A stretch of DNA of 37,451 nt, taken from the NCBI RefSeq assembly GCF_016103465.1, contig NZ_JAEEAP010000036.1:1-37451 (forward strand). Reading direction: 5' to 3'. Positions 17,422 through 25,906 of this stretch are shown piece after piece. Below the pieces are notes generated by a model. That model ran no database searches. It saw only the letters and a list, made by a program, of their open reading frames with translations, and was not told the origin of the DNA. Made by a program: the position numbers and the translations under genes. Position 1 is the first letter of the stretch; the number at the start of each line of letters is the position of its first letter. The DNA is from Streptomyces sabulosicollis. GTDB taxonomy: Bacteria; Actinomycetota; Actinomycetes; Streptomycetales; Streptomycetaceae.

Positions 17422-19401
17422 TTGGACTTCTCCCTGCTGGGCCCGGTGACCGTCACCGCGGGGCCGCAAGCAGCGCCCGTCGAGCTTCCGCTGGGGCCTG
17501 CCAAACGGCGCAGCGTGCTGGCGATGCTGCTGCTGCGGCCCAATGCGACGGTGTCCGTGGAGCAGTTGATATCCAGCCTGTGGGAGGACGAGCCGCCCGC
17601 CCACGCCCGGACCGTCATCCAGGGCCATGTCTCCCGGCTCCGCGCGGCCCTGGCCGAGGGCGGCGCCGAGGACCACGGCGTCGAGCTGACCACCCACAGC
17701 TCCGCCTATCTGCTGCGCATCCCCGAATCCCTGATCGACACCCAGCGCTTCGACCAGCTGACCGCCCAGGCCAGCCCGGAGTCCGCCCCCGGCGAGGCCG
17801 TCCAGCTGCTCCGCCAGGCGCTCGGCCTGTGGCGCGGCCCGGCGCTCACCGGGACGGTGGCCAGCCCGCCGTTCGCGGCGGCCGCGCACGCCCTGGAGGA
17901 GCGGCGGCTGAGCGCCGTGGAGGCCCTCGCGCGGGCGCACGAGGGCCTGGGCGAGCATGAGCAGGCGGTGCGCGCCCTGCACCCCGCCGCCGTCGCCAAC
18001 CCGCTGCGCGAGGGGCTGATCGCCGCCCTGATGCTGGCGCTGTACCGCTCCGGGCGGCAGTCCGACGCGATCGCCTGGTTCCACCGCACCCGTCAGCTGC
18101 TCGACGACGACCTGGGGGTCGACCCGGGCCAGCGGCTGAGCGCCGCGTACCAGGAGATCCTGCGGGCGGCCCCCGCGGCGGACGGGCCCCGGGGCGGCAC
18201 CGAGGCCGCCGGGCAGCCGGGCGCACAGCCGGTGGCGCCCACCCCGGCGCATCCGATGTCCGCGCCCGCGGCCGCCTCGGCCCCGGCGCCCGTGCCCGAA
18301 CTGCTCCCCCGGCCCCCGGCGGGCTTCCACGGCCGCGGCTCGGAGCTGGCCGAGCTGACCCGGCTGACCCTGGGCACGGCCGACCCGGCCCAGGGCGGCG
18401 CCGCGGGCGGCTCCGGTGGCTACCCCCAGGCAGGCGGCATCGCGCTGCTCACCGGGCCCGCCGGGGTCGGCAAGACCGGTCTCGCGGTCCACTGGGGCCA
18501 TGCCCACGCCGCCGCCTTCCCCGACGGACGGCTCTTCGCGGATCTGCGCGGCTTCAGCGGCGGCGAGGCGGTGGTGCCCGCCGAGGTGCTGCGCGAGTTC
18601 CTGCTCGCCCTGGGCACCCCGGCCGAGCAGATCCCCACCTCGCCCGAGGCCGCGTCCGCGCTGTACCGCTCGCTGGCCGCCCGCCGCAGGCTGCTGGTGG
18701 TGCTGGACAACGCGGGCAGCTCCGCCCAGGTGCGCCCGCTGCTGCCCGGCGGACCCCACTGCGCCACGCTGGTCACCAGCCGCAGCAGGCTGGACGGGCT
18801 GATCGCCACCGACGCCGCCCGCCCGGTACGGCTGCACGCCCTCGGCCCCGAGGACGGGGTGGGCCTGCTGGGCGCGCTGCTGGGGCCCGCGCGGGTCGCC
18901 GAGGACCCGGAAGCCGCGCGGGAGCTGGTGGCCCTGTGCGACGGGCTGCCGCTGGCGCTGCGCGCCGCCTCCGCCCAGCTGATGGCCCGGCCCCGCTGGC
19001 GACTGGCCCGGCTGGCCACCGCGCTGCGCGACGAGCGCCGCCGGCTCGCTCTGCTGTCGGCGGAGGACACCGGAGTGGCTGCCGCGCTGCGCAACTCCGT
19101 GGCCCGGCTCTCGGCGGACGACGCACAGCTGCTGCGGGCCCTGGGCGCCGGTTTCGCGCGCGAGGTCAACACCGCCGAGGCGGCCGCGCTGTCGGGCGCG
19201 GACCCCGAGCTGATCCAGGACTCCCTGGAGCGGCTGGCGGAGATGCACCTGCTGGACGAGGAGGCCACCAACCGCTACGTGATGAGCGACTTGGTGAAGC
19301 TCTTCGCCCAGGGCGACGGCGGCGACCGCGGCGACTCCCCGGGCGAGGCGCCCGGGGGAGCCGCCGAGGGAGCCGCTGGCGGGCCCTCACAAGGGGGCTA
19401 G
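17422..19401 (+). CDS. AfsR/SARP-type regulator with NB-ARC ATPase domain
   Basis: 659 residues. Order: an OmpR-like winged helix (about 1-90, LPLGPAKRRSVLAMLLLRP and VIQGHVSRLRAAL), a BTAD domain (about 95-245), a Pro/Ala linker, and an NB-ARC ATPase (about 300-620) with P-loop GPAGVGKTG near 347. It lacks the C-terminal TPR domain of AfsR, so it is shorter than the 990-residue type. SARPs bind direct repeats near -10 elements and activate antibiotic or stress genes; here the target is unknown. The start is TTG 17422, one base after the aminopeptidase stop and without its own ribosome site, which suggests translational coupling. A triple 11-bp direct repeat lies 345 bases past its stop. Confidence 0.9.
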   Translation: MDFSLLGPVTVTAGPQAAPVELPLGPAKRRSVLAMLLLRPNATVSVEQLISSLWEDEPPAHARTVIQGHVSRLRAALAEGGAEDHGVELTTHSSAYLLRIPESLIDTQRFDQLTAQASPESAPGEAVQLLRQALGLWRGPALTGTVASPPFAAAAHALEERRLSAVEALARAHEGLGEHEQAVRALHPAAVANPLREGLIAALMLALYRSGRQSDAIAWFHRTRQLLDDDLGVDPGQRLSAAYQEILRAAPAADGPRGGTEAAGQPGAQPVAPTPAHPMSAPAAASAPAPVPELLPRPPAGFHGRGSELAELTRLTLGTADPAQGGAAGGSGGYPQAGGIALLTGPAGVGKTGLAVHWGHAHAAAFPDGRLFADLRGFSGGEAVVPAEVLREFLLALGTPAEQIPTSPEAASALYRSLAARRRLLVVLDNAGSSAQVRPLLPGGPHCATLVTSRSRLDGLIATDAARPVRLHALGPEDGVGLLGALLGPARVAEDPEAARELVALCDGLPLALRAASAQLMARPRWRLARLATALRDERRRLALLSAEDTGVAAALRNSVARLSADDAQLLRALGAGFAREVNTAEAAALSGADPELIQDSLERLAEMHLLDEEATNRYVMSDLVKLFAQGDGGDRGDSPGEAPGGAAEGAAGGPSQGG

Positions 19402-19475
19402 GGATGTCCACGCCCGCGGCGGGCCGCTGACGGGTCGTGACGCGTGCGGCGGGCCGCTCCCCTCCCCGCCCCTTC

Positions 19476-19509
19476 CCCGTTCCCCGGGGCTCCGGCCACG
19501 GGGAACGGG
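19476..19509 (+). terminator. Hairpin after AfsR-like gene
   Basis: An 11-bp inverted repeat (19476-19486 with 19499-19509) with a 12-base loop, 75 bases past the regulator stop. The rest of the 468-base gap 19402-19869 is GC-rich with no gene that I can support, apart from the direct repeats at 19746-19774. Confidence 0.5.
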
Positions 19510-19745
19510 TCCCTGGGGCGGAGCCCTGCCACGCGGCGGAGCCGCGGGTCGATGCCGCGGGAGGGGCCGGAGGGAAAGAACCGCCGGACACCCCGTCGGG
19601 CTCGTCGTCGGGGCGCCCGGCGCGAGCAGGGGCACCCGGCGACGGTGAGCACGTCAGCGGCGACGGTCACCCCGGGCCGCGCCTCCCGGCCCGTCCGGCG
19701 AAGGCGGCGGCCGACAACAGGCCCGAGCAGCGGCGAACAGCGGGG

Positions 19746-19774
19746 CGTTAGCGAGACGTTAGCGGGGCGTTAGC
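19746..19774 (+). promoter_or_regulatory. Triple CGTTAGC direct repeat with 11-bp period (SARP-like operator)
   Basis: CGTTAGC occurs at 19746, 19757 and 19768: three identical heptamers separated by exactly 4 bases, so on one face of the helix. Heptamers spaced 4 bases apart are the known geometry of SARP binding sites. A SARP/AfsR-type gene ends 345 bases upstream, and the DUF4232 lipoprotein gene starts 96 bases downstream of the last heptamer. No good -10 box is seen 8 bases downstream, which weakens the case. Confidence 0.5.
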
Positions 19775-19869
19775 GGGCGGCAGCCGTTCACCAGCCGGAC
19801 GGCAGCGCGTCCGGACAGGCTTGAGCCGTACCGGAAGACGCCCGAACGCCCGCTGAGGGGAGACCCGCC

Positions 19870-20565
19870 ATGCCGCTCACCACCGCTCGCCTCGCCCACC
19901 GCGCCGGCACCCTGCGCTCGGTCGCGGCCGGACTGACGGTCGTCGCCGCGGGCATCACCCTCGCGGCGTGCGGCACCGCCGACGCGTCGGGCGTGAAGAC
20001 GGCCGGCGCGGCGGAGAGCATCGCCCCCGCCGTCCCCGCCGCCCACGAGGACGGCCTCCAGGGCGGCGCCCAGCGGGCCCCGCGGGACACGGTGGCGGGC
20101 GGCGGGGCCGACGCCGGGGCCCAGGGCGGCCTGCGGGCCGACAGCGGCGTCGAGGGGGAGGCCGGGGCCTGCCGTCTCGACACGATGTCGGTGAGTGTCA
20201 CCTCCGTCCCCCGCCCGGCCAACCACCTCCTGCTGGAGATCACCAACCAGTCCGGCGCGGCCTGCCGTCTCATCGGCTTCCCCGCGGTGCGGTTCGACGA
20301 CGCGAGCCCGGCCGTGCCGGAGGCCACGGGCACCCGGCCGCAGACGGTCGTCACGCTGGCCCCCGGCGAGAGCGGCTACGCGGGCCTGACCACCTCCGCG
20401 GCGGACGCCGCGGCCGACGGCCGTAAGGCCACCGGGCTGACGGTCTCCCTCCCCGGCGAGGACGGCCGCCGCGCCGTCGACCTCCCGGGCGACTCGGTGG
20501 AGGTCGGCCGCGGGGCGGAGGTCGGCCACTGGCAGAGCGACGCGTCCGACGCCCTGCTCTGGTGA
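19870..20565 (+). CDS. DUF4232 lipoprotein
   Basis: 231 residues: signal peptide with lipobox LAAC (Cys34), an Ala/Gly-rich linker (about 35-98), then a DUF4232 domain (about 99-229): CRLDTMSVSV, NHLLLEITNQSGAACRLIGFPAVRF and VVTLAPGESGYAGLT. The two Cys of the domain may form a disulphide outside the cell. Function of the family is unknown; such lipoproteins are numerous in Streptomyces. GGGGAG lies 9 bases before ATG 19870. It may be controlled by the SARP-like repeats upstream, and it ends in two tandem hairpins. Confidence 0.85.
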   Translation: MPLTTARLAHRAGTLRSVAAGLTVVAAGITLAACGTADASGVKTAGAAESIAPAVPAAHEDGLQGGAQRAPRDTVAGGGADAGAQGGLRADSGVEGEAGACRLDTMSVSVTSVPRPANHLLLEITNQSGAACRLIGFPAVRFDDASPAVPEATGTRPQTVVTLAPGESGYAGLTTSAADAAADGRKATGLTVSLPGEDGRRAVDLPGDSVEVGRGAEVGHWQSDASDALLW

Positions 20566-20619
20566 CCTCCCCCACCCTTCCGCTCCGGTGACCGCTCGGC
20601 CACGAGCCACCCAGCCGGA

Positions 20620-20647
20620 CAGGTAGCCGCCTCCCCCCGGCTACCTG
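20620..20647 (+). terminator. First of two tandem terminators after the DUF4232 gene
   Basis: A perfect 10-bp stem (20620-20629 with 20638-20647) and 8-base loop. Confidence 0.65.
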
Positions 20648-20652
20648 CCCCG

Positions 20653-20680
20653 GACGGCCCCCGCTCCGGCGGGGGCCGTC
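20653..20680 (+). terminator. Second tandem terminator after the DUF4232 gene
   Basis: A perfect 12-bp stem (20653-20664 with 20669-20680) with a TCCG tetraloop, 5 bases after the first hairpin. The remaining 233 bases to the next start (20681-20913) should hold the promoter of the NlpC-like gene; I found no riboswitch pattern there. Confidence 0.75.
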
Positions 20681-20913
20681 TCGTCATGTCCCACGGCACG
20701 GCCTTCCATGTCCCGCACCTGTCCGTCCCCGAGGGCGTTGTGGCAGGCCGTCAGGGGTGCGTCCGGATGGGATGTCCCAAAGGACGGCTCGGCCGCCGGA
20801 ATGCCCCGCCGCACGGCCCAGAGTGGTCCCATCGCCGCGGCGGACCGCAGCCGCGGCCCGGACCGAGCGGTGCCGGCACCCCGTCGGCACCCTCACCCAG
20901 GGGGAATCCAGAC

Positions 20914-21918
20914 ATGACGCACTCCATCGGCCGCGACCGGCGACGCCGGGCCCTCCTGCGCAAGGTGCTCCCCGCGCTCGCCGCGGCGGGCATCGGCGCC
21001 ACCGGGCTCGTGGGCTGCTCGGGCGGGGACGGCACCGCGGGCCATGACACCAACAAGACGGCGAAGGCCGGGAAGGTCGCCGAGAAGGGCGCGACGAGCC
21101 GCGACACCTCGGCCAAGAGCTCGGGCGGGGGCGGGGGCGCCGCGCTCACGCTGAAGACCACCACGGGCGAGTTCGGCACCAAGGCCGCGGCCACCGCCGA
21201 CTTCCCCACCTGGGGCACCCGCTGGGTGGTCCACCAGAGCGCCGACACCGGCTCCCCGTCCGTGGGCATGCTGAACAAGACCGCCCCGGGCCAGGACCGC
21301 ATCACCGCCGACTACCAGGTCAACACCGGCAAGAGGGTCTGCGAGGACGGGGCCTGCTCCACCTACATGGCCCACATCACCGGGCCGGTCAACGGCTTCG
21401 TGACCGTCGTCGCGGTGGACATCCCGCAGGACTCGCTCCCCGGCGTCCCGGTGCAGAACGGCGGCGGCGAGCCGCCGCAGCCGCCGCGGCCCGGCGGCAG
21501 CCGCGCCGAGGCGCTCCAGCGGGCCGCCACCTGGCTGACCGCAGACAACGGCGGCCGGGTGCCCTACAGCCAGGCCAAGGTCTGGAAGGACGGCTACCGC
21601 CAGGACTGCTCGGGCTACGTCTCCATGGCGCTGGGCCTGCGGGCGCCCGGCACCAACACCGTGGGCCTCACCGGTTCCAGCATCACCAAGCCGATCGCCC
21701 TGAACGACCTCCGGCCCGGGGACCTGCTGATCGACGCCTCGGGGGACAACAACACCCGCCACGTCGTGATGTTCGAGAAGTGGAACGACGCCGCCCACAC
21801 CTCGTACACCTCCTTCGAACAGCGCGGCGACTTCGGGACGGATCACGCGACCCGTCGCTACGGACTGGAGCCGGGCAGCGAGTACAAGCCCTACCGGCCG
21901 CTGAAGTTCACGGACTGA
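20914..21918 (+). CDS. NlpC/P60-like lipoprotein, probable cell-wall hydrolase
   Basis: 334 residues: a basic n-region (RDRRRRALLRK, possibly Tat-compatible), lipobox GLVGC (Cys35), a Lys/Ser/Gly linker, a middle region (about 85-180, GTRWVVHQSADTGSPSVGML), a Pro/Gly hinge, and a C-terminal NlpC/P60-type domain (about 200-320). The likely catalytic Cys232 is in QDCSGYVSMAL and His283 in TRHVVMFEK, the usual Cys-His pair; the motif RPGDLLI lies between them. Such enzymes cut peptide bonds in peptidoglycan stems. ATG 20914 is chosen by the lipoprotein signal; upstream frame extension to 20686 is not signal-like. Ends in a long hairpin. Confidence 0.85.
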   Translation: MTHSIGRDRRRRALLRKVLPALAAAGIGATGLVGCSGGDGTAGHDTNKTAKAGKVAEKGATSRDTSAKSSGGGGGAALTLKTTTGEFGTKAAATADFPTWGTRWVVHQSADTGSPSVGMLNKTAPGQDRITADYQVNTGKRVCEDGACSTYMAHITGPVNGFVTVVAVDIPQDSLPGVPVQNGGGEPPQPPRPGGSRAEALQRAATWLTADNGGRVPYSQAKVWKDGYRQDCSGYVSMALGLRAPGTNTVGLTGSSITKPIALNDLRPGDLLIDASGDNNTRHVVMFEKWNDAAHTSYTSFEQRGDFGTDHATRRYGLEPGSEYKPYRPLKFTD

Positions 21919-21942
21919 CGCGTCCGGCGATCCGGTTCCCGT

Positions 21943-21987
21943 GCCGAGCGGCACGTCCACCTCGGGGGTGTGGACGTGTCGCTCGGC
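21943..21987 (+). terminator. 18-bp hairpin terminator after the NlpC-like gene
   Basis: 21943-21960 pairs with 21970-21987, 18 pairs including one G-U, with a 9-base loop. It lies 25 bases past the stop. Confidence 0.75.
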
Positions 21988-22010
21988 ATGTTCATGATCC
22001 ACGTGCTGCA

Positions 22011-22880
22011 ATGGTGTACGTGCCAGCGCATCCGAATCGCCCCGAGAACCCACGACGAAAGCCGCTCGCCCCGCTTCCCGAGGAACTCTCCGGCCCGGTA
22101 CGGGACTTCGTGACCGCACTGCGCCGGATGCACGGCGAACTGGGACTCAGTCTGAAGGAGCTGGAGGGCCGGCTGCCCGCGAGCCGGTCCTCACTCTCCC
22201 GCTATCTGCGCGGCCAGGGCCTCCCCGACGAGCGGCTCCTGATCCAGTGGGGCCAGCTCTCCTTCACCGCCGAGGACCGGCTGCCCGAGCTGGTGACCCT
22301 GCTGCACCGGGCCACCGAGGCGGAGGCCGCCGCCGAAGCAGCCGAAGCCGCCGACGGGCCGATGGCGCCCGGCGCCGCCCCGCCGGCCCCGGAGGAGACC
22401 CGGGAGGAGCCCCCGGGGGCCCGGCCGTCCCGGCGCCGGCTGCGGCTCACGCTCGCGGCGGTGGGCACGGTCGTCGTCATCGGCGGGGCCACGGCCGGCG
22501 TGATCGCCTTACGGTCGTCCGACGACAGCGGGTCCCCGGGCGGCGCGGCGGGCTCCTCGCCCCTGGGCAACGCCCGGATCACCGTCTACAACGCCGAGAA
22601 GACCTGTCAGCACAAGCGCGTCCGCGAGTGCTCCCTGGGCCTGGCCGAGGACCCGTACCTGGCCTACCGCCCGTCGAACATCGTGGGCCGGGCCTGGCAC
22701 GGCGATGTGCTGCGCGCCGACTGCCGCATCGCCAACGGCGTCACGGTGACCGACGAGGCGGGCGGGCACAGCAGCATGTGGTTCCGCGTCTCCAAGGACG
22801 GCAAACGGATGTGGGTGCCGGGCATCCGCATCCGCCAGGACCAGGTGCAGTACTCCACGCTGCCCAACTGCCCCGACTGA
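22011..22880 (+). CDS. Membrane-tethered helix-turn-helix protein with SH3-like outer domain
   Basis: 289 residues. The N-terminus (about 25-95) has an XRE-like helix-turn-helix: DFVTALRRMHGELGLSLKELEGRLPASRSSLSRYLRG. An Ala/Glu/Pro linker leads to one membrane segment (about 144-167) and a C-terminal outer domain with four Cys and strands (GDVLRADCRIANGVTV, SSMWFRVSKDGKRMWVPGIRI) that looks like a bacterial SH3-type fold. The topology puts the DNA-binding part in the cytoplasm and the SH3-like part outside, as in RodZ-like proteins or membrane-bound regulators. ATG 22011 lacks a good ribosome site; GTG 22014 or 22020 could be used. Its 3' flank is array B. Confidence 0.75.
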   Translation: MVYVPAHPNRPENPRRKPLAPLPEELSGPVRDFVTALRRMHGELGLSLKELEGRLPASRSSLSRYLRGQGLPDERLLIQWGQLSFTAEDRLPELVTLLHRATEAEAAAEAAEAADGPMAPGAAPPAPEETREEPPGARPSRRRLRLTLAAVGTVVVIGGATAGVIALRSSDDSGSPGGAAGSSPLGNARITVYNAEKTCQHKRVRECSLGLAEDPYLAYRPSNIVGRAWHGDVLRADCRIANGVTVTDEAGGHSSMWFRVSKDGKRMWVPGIRIRQDQVQYSTLPNCPD

Positions 22881-22885
22881 CCACC

Positions 22886-22969
22886 GGTCAGGAACCAGCC
22901 GGTCAGGAACCAGCCGTCGGAGATCAGCCGTCGGAGATCAGCCGTCGCGTCCCGGCCGTCGGGTTTCAG
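22886..22969. repeat. 14-15 bp tandem repeat between convergent genes (array B)
   Basis: Two identical 15-bp copies of GGTCAGGAACCAGCC (22886-22915), then 14-bp copies GTCGGAGATCAGCC (22916-22929, 22930-22943), a diverged copy (22944-22957) and a partial copy to 22969. The array begins 6 bases after the stop of the HTH gene and ends on the stop of the thioredoxin-NHL gene (22966-22968), filling the whole gap. Confidence 0.85.
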
Positions 22970-24795
22970 TCGTCCATCCCGGCGAGCACCAGCGGCAGCC
23001 GGGTCGCGCCGCCCTCGGTGATCCGCACCGGGACGCCCCAGTCCTGCTGGTGCACATGGCAGGCCGGGTACTCGTTCTCCCCCGCGGCGGAGCCGTCCGT
23101 GTCGTCGCAGGAGGCGGCCATGGCCGAGACGTGCAGCACGCCTTCGGTGACGCCCTCCGTAAGGACGAGCTCACGGTGCAGATCCGTCCCCGCGCCGTCG
23201 CCCTCCGCCAGCAGCTCCGGCGGGGTGGAGCTGACCAGCAGCCGGGTGGAGGGCCCGTAGCGGGTGTCCAGCTTCTGCCCCTCGGGTGCCTGGAAGACCA
23301 CGTCCAGCCGGAGCGTCCCCGGGGCGATGTCGGTCGCGGCACGCTGGGTGCGGTGGGCCACCGCCTCGACCCTTACGGCCTCCTCCGGCAGCCGCAGCCG
23401 GGTGAGCCGGTGCCGGGCGGACTCCACCACGACGATGTCCCCGTCGGCCAGGACCGCGCCGGAGGGCTCGCGCAGATCCGTGGCGAGCGTGGAGACCTCG
23501 CCGGTGCCCGGGTCGTAGCGGCGCAGCGCGTGGTTGTAGGTGTCCGCGATCGCCACCGAGCCGTCGGGCAGCGCGGTGACGCCCAGGGGATGCTGCAGCA
23601 GCGCCTGATCGGCGGCGCCGTCCCGGTGGCCGAAGTCGAAGAGCCCGGTGCCGACGGCGGTACGGACGGCGAAGCCCTCACCGTCGCGTTCGACGTAGCG
23701 CACCGCGGAGGTCTCGGAGTCCGCGATCCACAGCCGGTCTCCGGAGGCGGCGAGCCCAGAGGGCTGGGCGAACCAGGCTTCCCCGGCGGGGCCGTCCACC
23801 AGGCCCTCGTTGGTGGTCCCGGCGGCGGCCCGTACGGTGCCGGACTCAGGGTCGTAGGTCCACAGCTGGTGGACGCCCGCCATGGCGATCCACAGCCGGT
23901 CGGCGAACCAGGCCACGTCCCAGGGGGAGGACAGGTCGACCTCGCGGGCGGGTCCCCCGGTGGGCGAGCCCTGCCACCACTGGCGGCCGGTCCCGGCGAG
24001 CGTGGAGACCTCGCCGGTGGCCGGGTCGAAGCGGCGCAGCGCGTGGTTCACGGTGTCGGCGACGGCCACGGTGCCGTCGGGGAGCAGGGCGAGCCCCTGG
24101 GGCTCGCTGAAGCGGGCCCGCTCGCCCGTGCCATCGTCAAGGCCGCGCTCGCCCGCGCCGATCCGCCGCACCACGCTCTCGCCGTCCGCCGCGAGCTCCA
24201 CCAGCTGATGGCGGGTCGTGTCCGAGACGAGGAAGGTGCCGCCGGGCAGCAGCAGCGCCTTACCGGGGAAGCGCAGCTCGGTGGGGACCGGCTCCGGGGG
24301 CACGTACGGGCCGTCGCCGCGGCGCAGGGTGCCCTTGGCGGCGTGCTCGGCCTCCAGCTGCCCCACGAGGGTCTCCAGGGCGTGGGCGTGGCCCTCGCCC
24401 GCGTGCTGGGCGACCACATAGCCCTCGGGGTCGATGACGACGAGGGTGGGCCAGGCCCGTACGGCGTACTGCTTCCAGGTGGCCAGCTCGGGGTCGTCGA
24501 GGACCGGGTGGTGCACCTCGTAGCGCTCGACCGCGTCCACGACCGCCTGGTGCTCGGCCTCGTGGACGAACTTGGGCGAGTGCACCCCGACGATCACCAC
24601 GGTGTCGCGGTGCTTCTCCTCCAGCTCGCGCAGCTCGTCCAGGACATGCAGGCAGTTCACACAGCAGAACGTCCAGAAGTCGAGGATGACGATGCGCCCT
24701 CGCAGGTCGGTGAGGGTGAGGTCGGTACCGCCGGTGTTGAGCCAGCCGCCCCGGCCGATCAGCTCGGGGGCGCGGACGCGTGCACGTGAAGCCAT
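22966..24795 (-). CDS. Thioredoxin-like protein with NHL repeats
   Basis: 609 residues. A thioredoxin-like domain (about 10-160) has the active site WTFCCVNCLH, with Cys45-x-x-Cys48 and an extra Cys44, and the cis-Pro region RAWPTLVVIDPEG. It is followed by an NHL six-bladed propeller (about 180-480; repeats such as LALLPDGTVAVADTVNHALRR and VTALPDGSVAIADTYNHALRR) and a C-terminal beta domain. This is the NHLRC2-like architecture. No signal peptide, so cytoplasmic; the role in bacteria is not established, with thiol-disulphide exchange likely. ATG 24795 follows a GGGG tract and gives the usual MASRARVRAPELIGRGGWLN start; ATG 24828 is the alternative. The stop lies in array B. Confidence 0.88.
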   Translation of the reverse strand: MASRARVRAPELIGRGGWLNTGGTDLTLTDLRGRIVILDFWTFCCVNCLHVLDELRELEEKHRDTVVIVGVHSPKFVHEAEHQAVVDAVERYEVHHPVLDDPELATWKQYAVRAWPTLVVIDPEGYVVAQHAGEGHAHALETLVGQLEAEHAAKGTLRRGDGPYVPPEPVPTELRFPGKALLLPGGTFLVSDTTRHQLVELAADGESVVRRIGAGERGLDDGTGERARFSEPQGLALLPDGTVAVADTVNHALRRFDPATGEVSTLAGTGRQWWQGSPTGGPAREVDLSSPWDVAWFADRLWIAMAGVHQLWTYDPESGTVRAAAGTTNEGLVDGPAGEAWFAQPSGLAASGDRLWIADSETSAVRYVERDGEGFAVRTAVGTGLFDFGHRDGAADQALLQHPLGVTALPDGSVAIADTYNHALRRYDPGTGEVSTLATDLREPSGAVLADGDIVVVESARHRLTRLRLPEEAVRVEAVAHRTQRAATDIAPGTLRLDVVFQAPEGQKLDTRYGPSTRLLVSSTPPELLAEGDGAGTDLHRELVLTEGVTEGVLHVSAMAASCDDTDGSAAGENEYPACHVHQQDWGVPVRITEGGATRLPLVLAGMDD

Positions 24796-25039
24796 ATCCC
24801 CATGAAACAGCAGTCCCGGTCCCGCCATTCCCCCGCCCCCCGGAGGCTTTCGACCGATGCGTACGGATCTGTCCGGAGATAAGGCCGGGGCGGGCGCACA
24901 CTACCATCGCGGGCAGGCCGCCAGCCGCCGATCCGGGCCTACGATCAGACCGGAAAGCACTGCCCGTGCGCTCGTGGGCAGCGTAACTTGAACGCACACA
25001 CCAGCACCCAGCCCGCGCACCAACCGCCCGAGGGGTCCC

Positions 25040-25864
25040 GTGACCGTCCATCCCAGCCTTCAGACCTCCATCGACGCCTGGACCCACTCCATCGACGCGA
25101 TATCGGAGTTGGTCAACCCGCTAGCGGAGAGCGAGTGGAACCGCGCCACCGAGTGCCCGGGATGGTCGGTTCGGGACGTCGTCTCGCATGTGATCGGACT
25201 CGAATGCGAGATGCTCGGCGATCCCCGCCCCATCCACACCCTGCCGCGCGACCTCTTCCACGTCACCAACGAGCTCTCGCGGTACATGGAGGTCCAGGTC
25301 GACGTCCGGCGCTGCCACACCGCGCCCGAGATGACCTCCGAGCTGGAGTACACGGTCATCCGGCGGGGCCGCCAGCTGCGGAACGAGAAGCGCGCCCCGG
25401 AGGCCATGGTGCGCTGGCCCGGCGGTACCGAGGTGACGCTGGGGGAGGCCCTGACGCGGCGGGCCTTCGACATCTGGGTGCACGAACAGGATCTGCGCCG
25501 GGCCCTGAACCGGCCGGGCAACCTCGACTCGCCGGGCGCCTCGATCACCCGTGACCTGCTGCTGTCGGCGCTGCCGAAGGTGGTCGCCAAGGACGCGGGC
25601 GCGGCGCCCCAGTCGGCCGTCGTCTTCGATGTGCACGGCCCGATGGAGTTCATGCGGACGGTCCGGGTCGACGCGGACGGCCGGGGCACCATCGACGGCA
25701 GCGTCTCGCTGGGCCCGACGGTCACCCTCACCCTGGACTGGGAGACCTACGTCCGGCTGGCCTGTGGGCGGGTGCGGCCCGAGGCGGTCTCCGAGCGGCT
25801 GAAGATCGAGGGCGACCAGCAGCTGGCGGATGCGATCCTCCAGCACTTCGCGATCACGCCGTAG
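25040..25864 (+). CDS. Maleylpyruvate isomerase family mycothiol-dependent enzyme
   Basis: 274 residues: an N-terminal DinB-like four-helix domain and a C-terminal domain (about 180-270). Likely metal ligands are His50 (WSVRDVVSH) and His148 (FDIWVHEQDLR). The position four residues before His148, where the characterised isomerase has Glu, is Asp144 here; Asp could still bind metal, but activity is uncertain. Family members use mycothiol, the actinobacterial thiol, in isomerase, transferase or detoxifying reactions; the substrate cannot be read from the sequence. GTG 25040 follows GAGGGG. The 3' flank is array C. The gap 24796-25039 before it shows nothing that I can name. Confidence 0.85.
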   Translation: MTVHPSLQTSIDAWTHSIDAISELVNPLAESEWNRATECPGWSVRDVVSHVIGLECEMLGDPRPIHTLPRDLFHVTNELSRYMEVQVDVRRCHTAPEMTSELEYTVIRRGRQLRNEKRAPEAMVRWPGGTEVTLGEALTRRAFDIWVHEQDLRRALNRPGNLDSPGASITRDLLLSALPKVVAKDAGAAPQSAVVFDVHGPMEFMRTVRVDADGRGTIDGSVSLGPTVTLTLDWETYVRLACGRVRPEAVSERLKIEGDQQLADAILQHFAITP

Positions 25865-25906
25865 CGCTCCGGGGCTCGGCCCCCGCGGACCGGGACCACG
25901 CCGTAA

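Noticed and set aside
20681-20913. c-di-AMP (ydaO-type) riboswitch before the NlpC-like gene
   Set aside because: Such riboswitches often precede wall hydrolases in actinobacteria, but I could not find the conserved core here.
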